From Sphagnum compactum (taxonomy: Eukaryota; Bryophyta; Sphagnopsida; Sphagnales), in the NCBI GenBank assembly GCA_965153455.1, contig OZ234498.1, forward strand, positions 19,158,001 through 19,222,000: a stretch of 64,000 bases of DNA, read 5' to 3'. Positions 13,087 through 24,084 of this stretch are shown here, piece after piece. The notes below the pieces were generated by a model. The model worked only from the letters and a program-made list of their open reading frames with translations. It made no database searches and was not told the DNA's origin. The position numbers were made by a program, and so were the translations under genes. The first letter of the stretch is position 1. Every line of letters begins with the position of its first letter.

Positions 13087-14036
13087 ACCTCCTACCTCCC
13101 ATTTACAATTTTACAACTTATTTACCTACCCACCTACCTATATGTAGTACCTATTTACCAACCCGCCCACCTACCTACCTACTACTTACCTATTTAGATG
13201 TATTACCTACCTACCTAATTATTGCTTATCCACCCAACTATAACCTACTTACATATTAACTACCCACCTACCTACCCATCCATTTATTTAAATGTATTAC
13301 CTACCTACCTATCCACCTATCCACCTAATTATAACCTACCTACATGTTAACTACCTACTTACTAACCCAACAACCTACCCACCCACCCACCTACCTAAAT
13401 GTAGTATATACATATTCACCTGTCCACCCACTTATAACCTACCTACATATTACCTATTTACTTACCTACCCACCCACCCATTTACATGGATGTACTACTT
13501 ACCTACGTACGTACCCACACACTCACTTACATACATGTACTATGTACCTAATTACATACCCACCCACCTACCTACATACATAGTACTACCTACCCACCAA
13601 TTTGCCTATTTACTTACCTACCCACCCACCTATTTACCTACTCACCCACCACTTACCTACCGACCTATCCACCCACCCATCTAAATCTTACACCCTACCT
13701 ACCTTCATACCTCAAAGTCTTGTAGTGAAGTGTCAAAATAAACATGTGAAATATAAAATTTGACAAATGTTGAATGCTTTTTCATGGTGTGGTTCATTGG
13801 TTAAGGGCTTGGTTTATCATTGGGGAGGTCAAGGGTTCAATTCCTAACATTATAATCTATGTGCATGCTTAAAAGGCTAGGTATATAGGGTAGGCTAAGT
13901 AGGATATATTAGGTTAGGTTAATGTATGTCAAGTAAGATAGGGTAGGGTAGGGTAGGTTACCACCTACCTACTTGCCTTTTTATGACCTACCTACCTACT
14001 TACCTGCCTTTTTACAACCTACCTACCTACCTGCCA
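13087..14036. repeat. Degenerate (ACCT)n / CCTACCCA island
   Basis: CCTA, CCCA and CCTT tetranucleotides dominate 13087-13710 and return at about 13930-14033, partly as GGTA on the same strand. Open frames across it translate to Tyr-Pro-Thr-rich low-complexity sequence only because the period keeps stops out; they should not be annotated as genes. Shorter runs of the same type occur near 590-760, 41600-41650 and 46405-46460. Confidence 0.8.
13790..13844 (+). repeat. tRNA-like (SINE head) candidate
   Basis: TGGTTCATTGGTTAAGGG (from 13790) resembles a pol III A box, and GGTTCAATTCC (13834-13844) matches the B-box consensus with one change. The spacing of about 33 bases suits a tRNA-derived promoter. 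It sits inside the ACCT-rich island. I see no acceptor stem, so I favour a SINE remnant over a tRNA gene. Confidence 0.45.
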
Positions 14037-14639
14037 TAAACTTTTTTTTGATATGGGCAAAAATTTGACCAGTCAGTCAAATGGTTCATACTTTGATAGT
14101 AAAAAAAACCAGTCCAATCATAATGGACATGTTGAAATTGACTTGTCCAAAATGATGAATGGTTTTTTTTACGCCTATTCAAATTGGATATTTTTTGACT
14201 AGATTTGCCAATAAAAAATACCAAATTTTCTAGTAGTGCACTTCATCAACTCCACCGACACTCTCAAAGAAGGGATCAATATCATTTTGGCATTAGCCAG
14301 GTTTTTGATATGTTGATTTTTTTTCAACATTATGAATCATCATCACAATAACGCACTCATTATTGATCTTTGGTTTTGTTTCTTATGTCTAAGCTATAAA
14401 GCCTTTGCAATGCAAAGGCCACAAACAATTTTGTAATATTTTTGTCTTTGGAACCTTCTATGGTGCAAAAGTTTATTCCTTTATTTGTTTTTCTTTGTTA
14501 TAGGGAACCAAATCCTTAAATGATGTGGTGGAAAGAACCAAGGGCTTTAAAACACATTTTGACATTGTTGAAGAGGGTGTTTAACACATTACACCACAAA
14601 TGTTGGATAAAAATATTAGCAACCTTATATAGGTGACAA

Positions 14640-15378
14640 TTTTGGGGTCTTAAACTTTTTTGGAACAATTGCACCTATTCTTAGAATCACAAGCTGAAAT
14701 GTTTGCACAAGCTCCTTTACCAATTTCAAAGGTGGTGAAATTGTATTGTACACATTGGTGCATGCAGTTTCGGTGGAGTGGATGGCAAATTTGTACATTG
14801 TTGGAACATCAACAATTTGGAAATACACAATTGTGGTATGTGAAATACTTTGTAGTCGTGACAAATTATTTGACATTTATATTCACACTTTTTTCCCAAG
14901 CCGGTTTTGTTCAATTATAAAGAAATTTAAAGATATCATTGCATTGCATAACATTGTAGGTGTTATCAATGGAACTTACATCCTTTTGTTTGAGAAAAAT
15001 TCTAGAATATTTTTGCATCACAACTTAAAGGAGTTGCTGATGATGGTTCATTCAAATTAAGTAGTTTGTATAGGGAACAAAGGTCTTGGGAAAATTTTGA
15101 CATAGCCTATAATTGATGTTGGTGAAATGTAAGTATATCCTTATTTGTTAGGTGATGCAACTTATTCATTATGAACATATTTGATGAAAAAAATAAAGGA
15201 TAGATGTGACCCTAATAAGGTGCAATTTGACAATTCAATGAACTGTGGCCATGTGTTCATTGCGAATGCTTTTGGGAGTTTGAAGAATTGGTGGTGCAAT
15301 TTGAAAATTTTCGATTGCAGGGTTGATAAAGGTGGGAAGATCATTATGGCATGTTGTGTTTTTCATAGTTTTTGTTAA
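14640..15378 (+). pseudogene. PIF/Harbinger (DDE_4, ALP1-like) transposase remnant
   Basis: Three frame-broken pieces read in order like a PIF/Harbinger transposase. The first ends FKDIIALHNIVGVINGTYI, matching the family's ...FPNVVGAIDGTHI block that carries the first catalytic Asp. The second, near 15150-15190, reads YLLGDATYSL (family GDpAYPL). The third (15181-15378) contains FIANAFGSLKNWW and ends IMACCVFHSFC, matching the family's vIEhAFGrLK...CC.lHNfc block. In-frame stops and frame changes separate the pieces. The first catalytic Asp is Asn (INGT) and the catalytic Glu is Ala (IANAFG), so the element is dead on two counts. Terminal repeats were not identified. Confidence 0.75.
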
Positions 15379-16026
15379 TTAATGAACATGCTTGAGCTGG
15401 CGATGTGTGACATTTGGCAAATAAAAGATCCCTTGGTGGGCTTTCATGGCCAACATGTTTTTGCTAATAGAAAAGGTGATGCGGCAAAAGAGGTCGGTGA
15501 AAATGGTATGCAATGTTTTATTTGCATCATGGTCGAAACATAACCCAACAACTTGAATATTTATTCTATTACATGTAAGATTAAATCCCATATTTTATTA
15601 CATGATTATTATGCCCATTTGGAAATAAAATTGCTTTTTATTTCATACCAAACTTCAAATACAATGTTGTGTCATTTGACAAGTATTCAAAACATGTACA
15701 TGAAATTAAATTCCTTTTTTGTGTAATAGTTCTCAATTTAAGAGCATTAGCAAAAAGAGATGCAATTTGAACATGTGCATCTAAGAACTTTTTTACAAGT
15801 TTATTAATTAGGTCATGCTGCGATTTTTTTTGTGCGTCAAGCTTAAGAATTCAGTTTTGATAGAAGATTATGCAAAACTTAACAATGTTATAACAATGCT
15901 TTTTGCACCTTTAGAATTCCTACAACATTCTTTTGAAGCATGTTTACCATCAACACTTTATTGATAGCAAGCACGCATGTGAAGAGTAACCAGGGATGCA
16001 TTTGTTTGTGCTCCATCAAGAAGACA

Positions 16027-16340
16027 CTAGTAGTGTGCGAATGGGAAAGGATGTATCACCTTGTGATGAAAGTTTTTCACATTTGGGTTTGATGTGACGG
16101 TTAACATCTTTTGTACTTTCAAACTGGCACCACTCCGAAGGTGTGCTTCTAGTGATTCTTTCTTCCTTATTTTTCGCAATGTATTTCTTCTTGAGCTTTC
16201 CCACTTGTCCTTGACTTGGCCATGATTCCACACTAGCTTGTGCAAAAATGTCTTGACCAACTTTGTTGCGATGGCTTGCCAATTTGAACCTATTTGAGAT
16301 AGCCGTTGCCAATAGCCAAGAACTTCTCTTCAATGATCAA
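16027..16340 (-). pseudogene. Myb/SANT-like (trihelix type) domain remnant, frameshifted
   Basis: In one minus frame, SNWQAIATKL and GQVKDKWES look like the first helices and the QvkdKW block of a Myb/SANT-like DNA-binding domain. In an overlapping frame the sequence continues KLKKKYIAKNKEERITRST and SEWCQFES, matching the Lkk.Y...K....tG...W.fFe part. The domain is therefore split by a frameshift. PIF/Harbinger elements normally carry a second, Myb/SANT-like protein, so this may be the partner of the transposase remnant about 650 bp away. It lies on the opposite strand, which may mean a separate insertion or a rearranged element. Confidence 0.45.
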
Positions 16341-16689
16341 AGTATTGCAACAAAAAACTAGTTGCATCTTTACTCTAGTCATGATTCTTGTTGGTATATC
16401 TCTTCAACTTTTTTGCAAGGGAAATACTGGTCACAACACTAGAAAGCACATGAGGCACCCATGGGACATGTGAGAGAGTATAGCATTGTTGGACACACTA
16501 GGTGGAAATCCATGAAGAACTTGGTGAAAGAGAAATTTTCCATGTTTGTGCACTTAAAAAAATTGGAAAATGAGTTGAAATATATCACTGTTTGTACTTC
16601 ATTTGAATAAGAAATAAACATTTGAAAGTGTGCAAAAGAATGGACTCTAAACCCACTCACTAATTAAAAATCCCTAATGGCACTCTGGA

Positions 16690-17050
16690 AGAAGGGATGT
16701 TTGTTTTTGCTTGTCAAATAATTGATTAATTTTGAAGATTTCATGTTGATTTTTTTTTCCCTTCAATATTCTCTGTTTTCCATTAAAACAAATTTGTTCT
16801 TTGGAAAAAAAAATTTCTGTGAGGGAAAATTCCAATATTCCTATAAATAATATAATTTAGTGTCGAAACTGCCAAGGTAGTACTAATAACCGTCGCATAT
16901 AGCATATATATTGGAAAGCTGCTCTTTGAGTTTTTTTCTGACAAACAAGTTGTGTGTGTTTTTAAAGAACCGCCCTGGTCGTGGACGGTTATTTGATGCC
17001 CATTCTCCAATGATTGCTCACAACTGGGGTTAAGAAAACCAGTGTTGGGT
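16690..17050. repeat. Dispersed repeat family, copy C
   Basis: The 5' part (16826-16895) shares the core of copies A and B: AATAATATAATT, TCGAAACTGCCAAGGTAGT. The 3' part (16900-17035) shares blocks with the copy at 17750-17945: CATATATATTGG, TTTCTGACAAA, AAAGAACCG, GACGGTTATTTGATGCCCA and AACTGGGG. Copy C thus links the two halves and may approximate the full-length element. Confidence 0.55.
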
Positions 17051-17689
17051 GATTATTTCTTTTAAAAAAAAAAGAAAACCACCACATAGGTTTTTTTTTT
17101 TTCATTTTTTGTGGGACTGCACCGGTTATCCATATCAATATCAAATTTTTTGGGGGTGTTGGGTATGTTATAAATTTTTTGAGTAATAGTCATTGATTAT
17201 GCATAAGGGTAGGTTATCAATCAAATAGTTGATTGATAACCACATGTTGTCGTACCGATTATATATAGCTGGTGACAAGGTTTTTTTTTTTTCAAAAGAA
17301 TCAAAATCAAAATCGCTTTTCTTTTTGTTTCGTAAATTTATAACCACCAACCAAAATTTTTCGCCTATTGTCAAAAACTCACTAACTGGCTTGATAACCG
17401 GGTCAGAGCTCAGATAACCGGTCAACACGGGTACTAATGGTAGCATACAGTGTTTTTGTCTTGGGGGTCAATTTTGTGGTGTAGCCAAAGTGGAAATGAC
17501 CCCACCCGAAGAAGATTTAGCCAAAATTTGGCTACAAGCTAAATTTGAAAGTTAGAATTTTTAAATACCTTTCTACAATTTTTGGCTACATACTAGAACT
17601 ATGTATATAAATAACACTAATTTTCTCAAAATTTTATTCAAAATTCTGGCTATTAAAATCTCCAAAAAGCAGCACTTTTTAATTTTGAT

Positions 17690-17945
17690 ACAGCTTTTTT
17701 GGTTATATACATGGGTAGCTTTTTTGGTTATATACATAGCCAGCCAAAAAAAGGCTACCAGGTAGCATATATATTGGGAACCGGTTCTTTGATGTTTCTG
17801 ACAAAACAAGGGGACATGATGGGGGGTGTGAAAGAACCGTCCCTGGCAAGAGACGGTTATTTGATGCCCAGTTTCCAATAACCGCCCAAAACTGGGGGTT
17901 AAAACTGGCAGTAGGCCAGTTTTAGTAAGGCTAGTGGTTTTTCCT
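17690..17945. repeat. Dispersed repeat family, copy D, with a 25-bp tandem duplication
   Basis: AGCTTTTTTGGTTATATACA occurs at 17692 and again at 17717, an exact 25-bp step. The following 190 bp repeats the 3' half of copy C, including AAAGAACCG and GACGGTTATTTGATGCCCA. The repeat ends close to the probable 5' leader of the methyltransferase gene, so it could contribute promoter sequence, though nothing here proves that. Confidence 0.5.
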
Positions 17946-17959
17946 ATTTAGAAGCTGGC

Positions 17960-19319
17960 TGCATCCATGACAGCCAAGCCTGGGCTGTCTCCTCCTCCTC
18001 CTCCTCCTCCTCTCTTTCCCCTCTCTTTCTGCTTTGCTTATTATGTAGCTAGAGTAGTACTTTGCTCTCATCCTTTCTCTTCTGTAACAAGTGCAAACTT
18101 CCCCCCAAACTTCACTCCAAACTCCCTCCCAACACTTGCTCTATTTCTGCTTGCCCACCACTCTAGTCTTTCTTCTCTTGTTTTCCTGCTTGGCCTTGGG
18201 TGGGCTCAGCAAACCAGCAAACCACATTTCCTCCTGTTGCTTCTAGTTAGTTCTCCAGCTTCTTCTTGTGTTGTTGTTATCATCTTTTCTTCTAGTGATG
18301 ATGGTGGGTTGAAGAAGTTTGGCAACAAGCTGGAGGTGCCTGGCACCTTGGTGGTGCAGTTGAGTTGAGTTGAGTTCAGATCAAAGCAGAGCAAAGCAAA
18401 GCAAAGCAGAACAGAGCAGAGCAGCAAACCTTCAGCTTGTTGATGGTGTGAGTGTAAGCTTGGGCAGTAGCAGCAGCTAGGAGCTGTGTCCCACACACCT
18501 GGGACTTGAACCCAAGGTAACTGCTTCGTCTCCTCCTTCTATTTTTGTACTGTCTATTGTGAAGCAGCAGCAGCAGCAGCTGCTGTCTCTATATATATAG
18601 TTTGTGAAATCTGTAAACTTTTGTGGGTAGGGGGAAGTCCTTGACGATCTTTCATGAAGCTCTGTTGGCTTTGAGGGAAAAAAATGGTGCAATATGGATG
18701 GATTCTCATGATGCATCAGCCTTCTTCCCCTGTTCTTGGTCTTTCATGGTAGATATCCATCCTCCTTGGGGGTGGTGTTGTTATGCCTTAATGGGTAAGA
18801 TGGAGTTGTTGGGCGTGGGAATGCTGCTGTGATATCCTTTGTTTTGAGCTTCAGACTTTTCCCCATTTCGCTTCTATTTTTTTTCTTCTCAGAGTATGTA
18901 TGATGCTTACTTCTGCCACCAAAGAGAGTCATTTTCTTTTTCAGATCTTTGGGGCTTCTGCATTGTAGGAAGAATTTAGGGTGGCTGTTGGGAGACTGTT
19001 GGAAGAGTTTGTAAGGGAGAATGTGTAGCCGGGAATGCTAATGTTTAGCTCCTGTGCACACTGCTGCCAAATCTCTTGAGCTCACATGGACCCATGTCAT
19101 CTTTGGAGCATGTGGAAATTAGGGTGGCTCTTGATAGCTTTTGTTTCTTAGTGAAGGAATGCTGCTGCTTGTGTAAAATCTGACACAAACATGAGAGGTA
19201 CATGAAAGTGTTCACTGATGGCAACCTTTGTGGGAAACGGATCTTATCTTTTTGCCTTCAATGAATGCTAACAGGAAGCAATTTTCCCTGTGTTTGTGTG
19301 ACAGACAGAAAGCCACACA
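17960..19319 (+). promoter_or_regulatory. Probable 5' leader and leader intron of the methyltransferase gene
   Basis: A pyrimidine-rich tract (TCCTCC repeats, 17990-18030) and a pentamer tract (AGAGC/AAAGC, about 18383-18425) are typical of plant 5' leaders. A good donor (CCCAAG|GTAACTGC, 18517) and an acceptor ending GTGACAG (19304 or 19308) just before the ATG suggest a leader intron of about 790 bp. Frames within it (for example 17967-18368) lack coding character. The transcription start is not determinable from sequence. Confidence 0.5.
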
Positions 19320-22016
19320 ATGCCGGGAAAAGATAAGCTTGGATCGACCAAGGTCCAGAACATTGACAGTACGAGACAGAAACGTGTGACATGGCTGCTG
19401 GTGGTTGCTGGACTCTGTTGTGCCTCTTACATTCTGGGTTCCTGGAAACCTGGTGCTTCAAGCCTTGGCAGCAGCCAAAGCTTGTCTGGGGCGGCAGTGG
19501 CATGCACAAATGGTACCCTAGATTTCGGAGCACATCATGGCTTGGCAAGTTCACTTAAAGATGGTACTCAAATCAAGCAGTTTAAGCCTTGTGACATGAA
19601 GTACAGTGAGTATACCCCATGTGAAGACCCGATTCGAAGCCTCAAGTTTCCAAGAGAAAGGCTATACTACCGAGAGCGCCACTGCCCTGAGAAAAAGGAA
19701 CTCCTCCAGTGCCTGATTCCAGCACCACCGGGTTACAAGAACCCTTTCAAGTGGCCTCTCAGTCGTGATTTTGCATGGTATGCTAACACCCCTCACAAGG
19801 AGCTGACTGTCGAGAAGGCTATTCAGAAGTGGGTGCAGTTCCAGGGCGAGAAGCTTTACTTTCCTGGTGGCGGAACATATCCAGGTGGTGCTGACAAGTA
19901 CATTGAGGACATTGCTGCCTTGATTCCGCTCAATGATGGCTCAATCCGGACAGCCATTGATACTGGTTGTGGGGTAAGAATTTGGTTTGTTCAACAGATT
20001 GTTTTTTTCCCTCTTTGAGTACTAGGTTAAAAGCACAATGAAGGTGGCATGTCTGGATTGGAAACACAATAAGGCGCTCTGCTATTTCAGTACCAAAATG
20101 CCACTGCCCTAACCCTAACTAGGGCTCATGATTGTGATGGGTTTTTCTTCAGGTGGCAAGTTGGGGAGCATATTTGTTAAAGAAGAATGTTCTGACAATG
20201 TCTTTTGCACCACGTGATACTCATGTTTCTCAAATACAATTTGCACTGGAAAGAGGCGTTCCAGCTATTTTGGGTATCATGGCTGTTAACAGATTGCCAT
20301 ATCCTGCAAGGGCATTCGACATGGCCCATTGCTCCCGCTGCCTCATTCCTTGGAACAAGCTTGGTGAATAAAATACTCAATCCATTTTTTTTGCTTGCTG
20401 TGGCACTGAATTGCTTATTAAAGTGCTGGGGTCATCTTTCCATTGGGTGGTGTAATTCTCGAGAAGTAACCTTCATGCAAGTTTTGTAGGGTAGTCTCTT
20501 TGCTCAGTTTTCTGAAGACATTACCTTTTGGTTCCAAATATGCAGACAATGTCTACTTGATTGAAGTAGACCGGGTGCTGAGACCAGGTGGGTACTGGAT
20601 CCTGTCTGGGCCACCTATTAACTGGAAGAAGTACCACAGGGGCTGGGAGCGGACAGAGGAGGATCTCAAGGCTGAGCAGGACTCGATTGAGGATGCTGCC
20701 AGTCGCCTTTGCTGGAAGAAAATTGCAGAACAGGGCAATTTGGCAATTTGGCAGAAGCCTTTGAATCACATTGAGTGCAATGAGATTCACAAACAAAATG
20801 CGAAATCACGCCCCCGCATTTGCAGCAAGATTGAGAATCCTGACAGTGCATGGTATACAACATTCTTCCCTGACTATGCTCTTAGTTGTTATAAATAACA
20901 AAGCAGCGGTTGTCATCATGTAGAGGACCTGTGATCTATGCTGACTATGGTTCTGTTAATTTTGTACGCAGGTACCGTAAAATGGAGACTTGCATAACTC
21001 CACTCCCTGATGTCAAGGACAACACAGAAATTGCAGGAGGTGGTCCATTGACCAAATGGCCAGCTCGTCTGACAGCTACTCCCCCCAGAATTCTGAGTGG
21101 ATCTCTTTCCAAGATCACCTCTGAGAGCTTTGCCAAAGACACTGAACTGTGGGTGAAGAGGGTGACCTACTACAAAACCCATTTGATCCTGCCATTAGGC
21201 CATGGCAGATACAGGAACATCATGGACATGAATGCAGGACTCGGGGGTTTTGCTGCCGCTTTAATCAAGGAACCTGTCTGGGTCATGAATGCGATGCCAC
21301 CTGAAGCCAAAGACAACACTCTGGGTGTTATTTATGAGAGAGGTCTAATTGGGACTTATCAGGACTGGTGTGTCATTCCTTCTTCACTTTTAAAACAATT
21401 CTATCATGCAACTGCACATTTACTATTTCTACATTGCTTTGGAGTCATCATTTTGAGAGAAACTCTTATGTATGCAGGTGTGAAGCTTTTTCGACATACC
21501 CCCGGACATATGACCTCATCCATGCTAATGGTGTTTTGAGCATGTATCAAGACCGGTAAGATGTGGCATCATTGAACCAGTATGTGGGTCCTTGGGATTT
21601 TGAGTCCTTTTTGCAATCTGAGGCACTGTACAATTTATGTTTCTTCTCCCGAATCTGTGACTCAAGAATTACGTGCTTTCTTCATGGCAGTTTCATCACT
21701 TTCTGTTTCATATGCTGATGTTGATGGAATTTTGCGAACCAGGTGTGAGATTGTGGATATATTGCTGGAAATGGACCGAATATTGCGACCAGAGGGTGCA
21801 GTTTTGATGCGTGATGAAGTGGATGTCTTGAACAAAGCAATGGCAATCACACAAGGAATGCGCTGGGAGTGTCGGTTAGCAGACCATGAGGATGGTCCCT
21901 TCAATCTTGAGAAAATTCTGGTGTGTGTCAAAACATACTGGGTTGGAGAGTACACCGCTGCTTCATCCGATTCCGCAAAATCAGACACAACAGAGAAAGA
22001 AGAAATGGCAGAGTAG
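19320..22016 (+). CDS. Golgi pectin methyltransferase, QUASIMODO/TSD2 (DUF248) family
   Basis: The family consists of S-adenosylmethionine-dependent methyltransferases of the Golgi membrane, implicated in methyl-esterifying homogalacturonan. Six exons join in phase: 19320-19973, 20153-20363, 20546-20852, 20972-21367, 21478-21555 and 21743-22016, giving 639 residues, normal for the family. A short basic N-terminus precedes one membrane anchor (about residues 22-42), as expected for a type II Golgi protein. [15 protein letters not shown] is SAM-binding motif I, split by intron 1. [49 protein letters not shown] and [11 protein letters not shown] are family blocks in the right order, reflecting its duplicated methyltransferase architecture. 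All junctions are GT-AG. The C-terminus ends in a short acidic tail. I see no disruption. I cannot tell which subgroup (QUA2, QUA3 or PMT-numbered) it belongs to. Confidence 0.93.
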
Positions 22017-24084
22017 ACACATACATGAGCAGCTTGTAATATATATGCTATCATTGAATTTGTCCATTCTGGATATTAGGACCCTACCTTCTTTCCCAGG
22101 TGAAGCAAAATTGACCCAAAGTGGGTCTATTTCACTTTTGGAGAAAACAAACTGTTTCCAAAATTAATTAGTGTGAGATTGGGAGACTTGGAATCCAACT
22201 GGAACCAGGTGATTGGGAGGAATCCTGTTTGTTTTTCACTTCAGGTTTTGATTACTAGCTGTGAGTGCTTGTGTGGAGCATAACCATGAGTTACCACTTT
22301 TCTTCCCATCATGTTTACTTTGGCTTGGACCCATTAAGTTCCCAATCAATTTAACATAATATTCCATTGATCAATCTTTGAGTTAGTAGAGATAGGTAGG
22401 TTGCATCCAGCTGCAGTTGGTTAGTTATTCTTACAAATGATGGTCAAAATATTAAGACCAGTTCCTTTTTTCTGAGAATGCAGGGGAGGTGCAGGACCAA
22501 AAGAATCTCAATAGACAATGGTGAGAACATTGAAAGTAGGAGCACAAGAAAGAAAACAGATGTGAACTATTACATATGTTGTGCTGTGATCCAACTAACT
22601 ATGGACTATGTACATGGTGAGCGGGACATGATCATCAATTAGACAAATAAAGTAATAGTACCACAAATTTATTGCAAGCTCTCATCCAACCTGATCACAC
22701 AGGTTGTGTTAAACCTTATGATCCCAGCTTTTGATCTACTCAGGAGGTGAACATCTTTCGTGCAGATGTTATTTCCCCCAATTAATATTGCATGCACACA
22801 ATCATCATCCCATGCATATGTCACTTCCCCCAATTAATATTGCATGCACACAATCATCATCCCATGCATATGTCACTTCCATCTTGATATAAATAAGTTG
22901 CTTACTCAAGTATCTCATAGTTTCAAAAAGTGAAGTGAATGAAGCTCAAGTATTCAAGGTGAAAGTAACTTGATAAAAATAACTTATTAGGATGTCAATA
23001 TTAGACCATTGATTATACAAACTTCTTGAGCATGAAATCATTATCAATCCTACCTCCCAAAAAGTTATTACTCTCTCTCTATTTGAGCAAACACTTCTGT
23101 TCAGTTGAGACTGGACTGATTGGAAGTGGGAAAAAAGCAGGAGGTATTTCTGTGTTGACAGTATTTTCAAGGTTGACCTGCTGCTCAGTCCCCATCACAG
23201 CACCCAAAAAAAGAACCTCAAAAAAGTCTCAATAGGCAGCACAACATCAAAACTGAAGCTCGCACCCAAGACTTCAAGCCATACTGGCCACTTGACCAAT
23301 TCAGCTTCGGCAGAAGTTGAAAAACAAGTCAATAAGCAAACAGCTGCATGCAATGGCAGTCGTGACACACCAAGTTCCTGGTAAACTGCAAACTACAGTC
23401 ACCAACAAAATACTTTCCCACAAAGATAACGATGCCACCTTTTTTCACCATTGAGTATGGTAGAGGACACTCTGATGACCTCTAGGCCTGCCTGCTAGCG
23501 TTGTCAAACTTTATCATGCAAAACTGTGAAATGAACAAATGTTCCTAACATGGCTTCACCAGAATCAACATCCTCTACAAGATAACAAAGAACCTCATAC
23601 CCTGAGTCAAGAAGGCTAGTGAGAAATCCTTAGGAAAAAGAAACTTGAGTGGATCAAATACTTCCTGGAAAAAACTTGCACCAAATGATACACCCATCAA
23701 CTCTTCAAGAGAACTATTCTAACAAAGACCCTGTTCTCGGCAGTGGGGTATGACTTCTGTGTTTGCTTTTCAGATTACATCTCAAAAAGTGGCAGGGGCA
23801 ATGCTGAAGAATATTTGGAATAAATAAAAATGGAGGCCCTTGCAAGTCCTGTGATCGAGAAGATAACAGCACGATATGGTGCTGATGTTCATGCTGGCAA
23901 TATGATCTTTACACATCACTCTGACACATTCCCTGGGTTGAGTGTTAACCCAGTCTTTCTTCATACTGGACTACACCACTTACCCAGTGGTGTAAAGATA
24001 CCAACACCACAAACCTGAAGCAAGGAAAAGGCAGGCAGCCGAATTTGTTCAGAAAGAACTCAATTTCAGTCCATTCTGTAGGTT
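22017..24084. other. 3' flank of the methyltransferase and PIP5K genes (convergent)
   Basis: Both genes end toward this 2-kb interval, so it should contain two 3' untranslated regions. Frames at 22946-23235 and 23782-24018 have no recognisable domain or convincing splice sites. The only structure I can support is the 52-bp tandem duplication listed separately. Confidence 0.5.
22773..22876. repeat. Perfect 52-bp tandem duplication
   Basis: The unit starting TTCCCCCAATTAATATTGCA occurs at 22773-22824 and again at 22825-22876 without a mismatch. It contains GCATGC and CATGCATATG (RY-like words). Perfect identity suggests a recent slippage or replication event. It lies about 0.8 kb past the methyltransferase stop. 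Confidence 0.85.

Noticed and set aside
13292-13684. Long open frame rich in Tyr, Pro and Thr
   Set aside because: It is a translation of the (ACCT)n tetranucleotide island; the period keeps stop codons out, and overlapping frames look the same.
18206-18496. Minus-strand frame opposite the methyltransferase leader
   Set aside because: It arises from the AGAGC/AAAGC pentamer tract and has no homology.
23830-24018. Plus-strand 62-codon frame downstream of PIP5K
   Set aside because: It has no domain match, no splice context and lies in the probable 3' flank.
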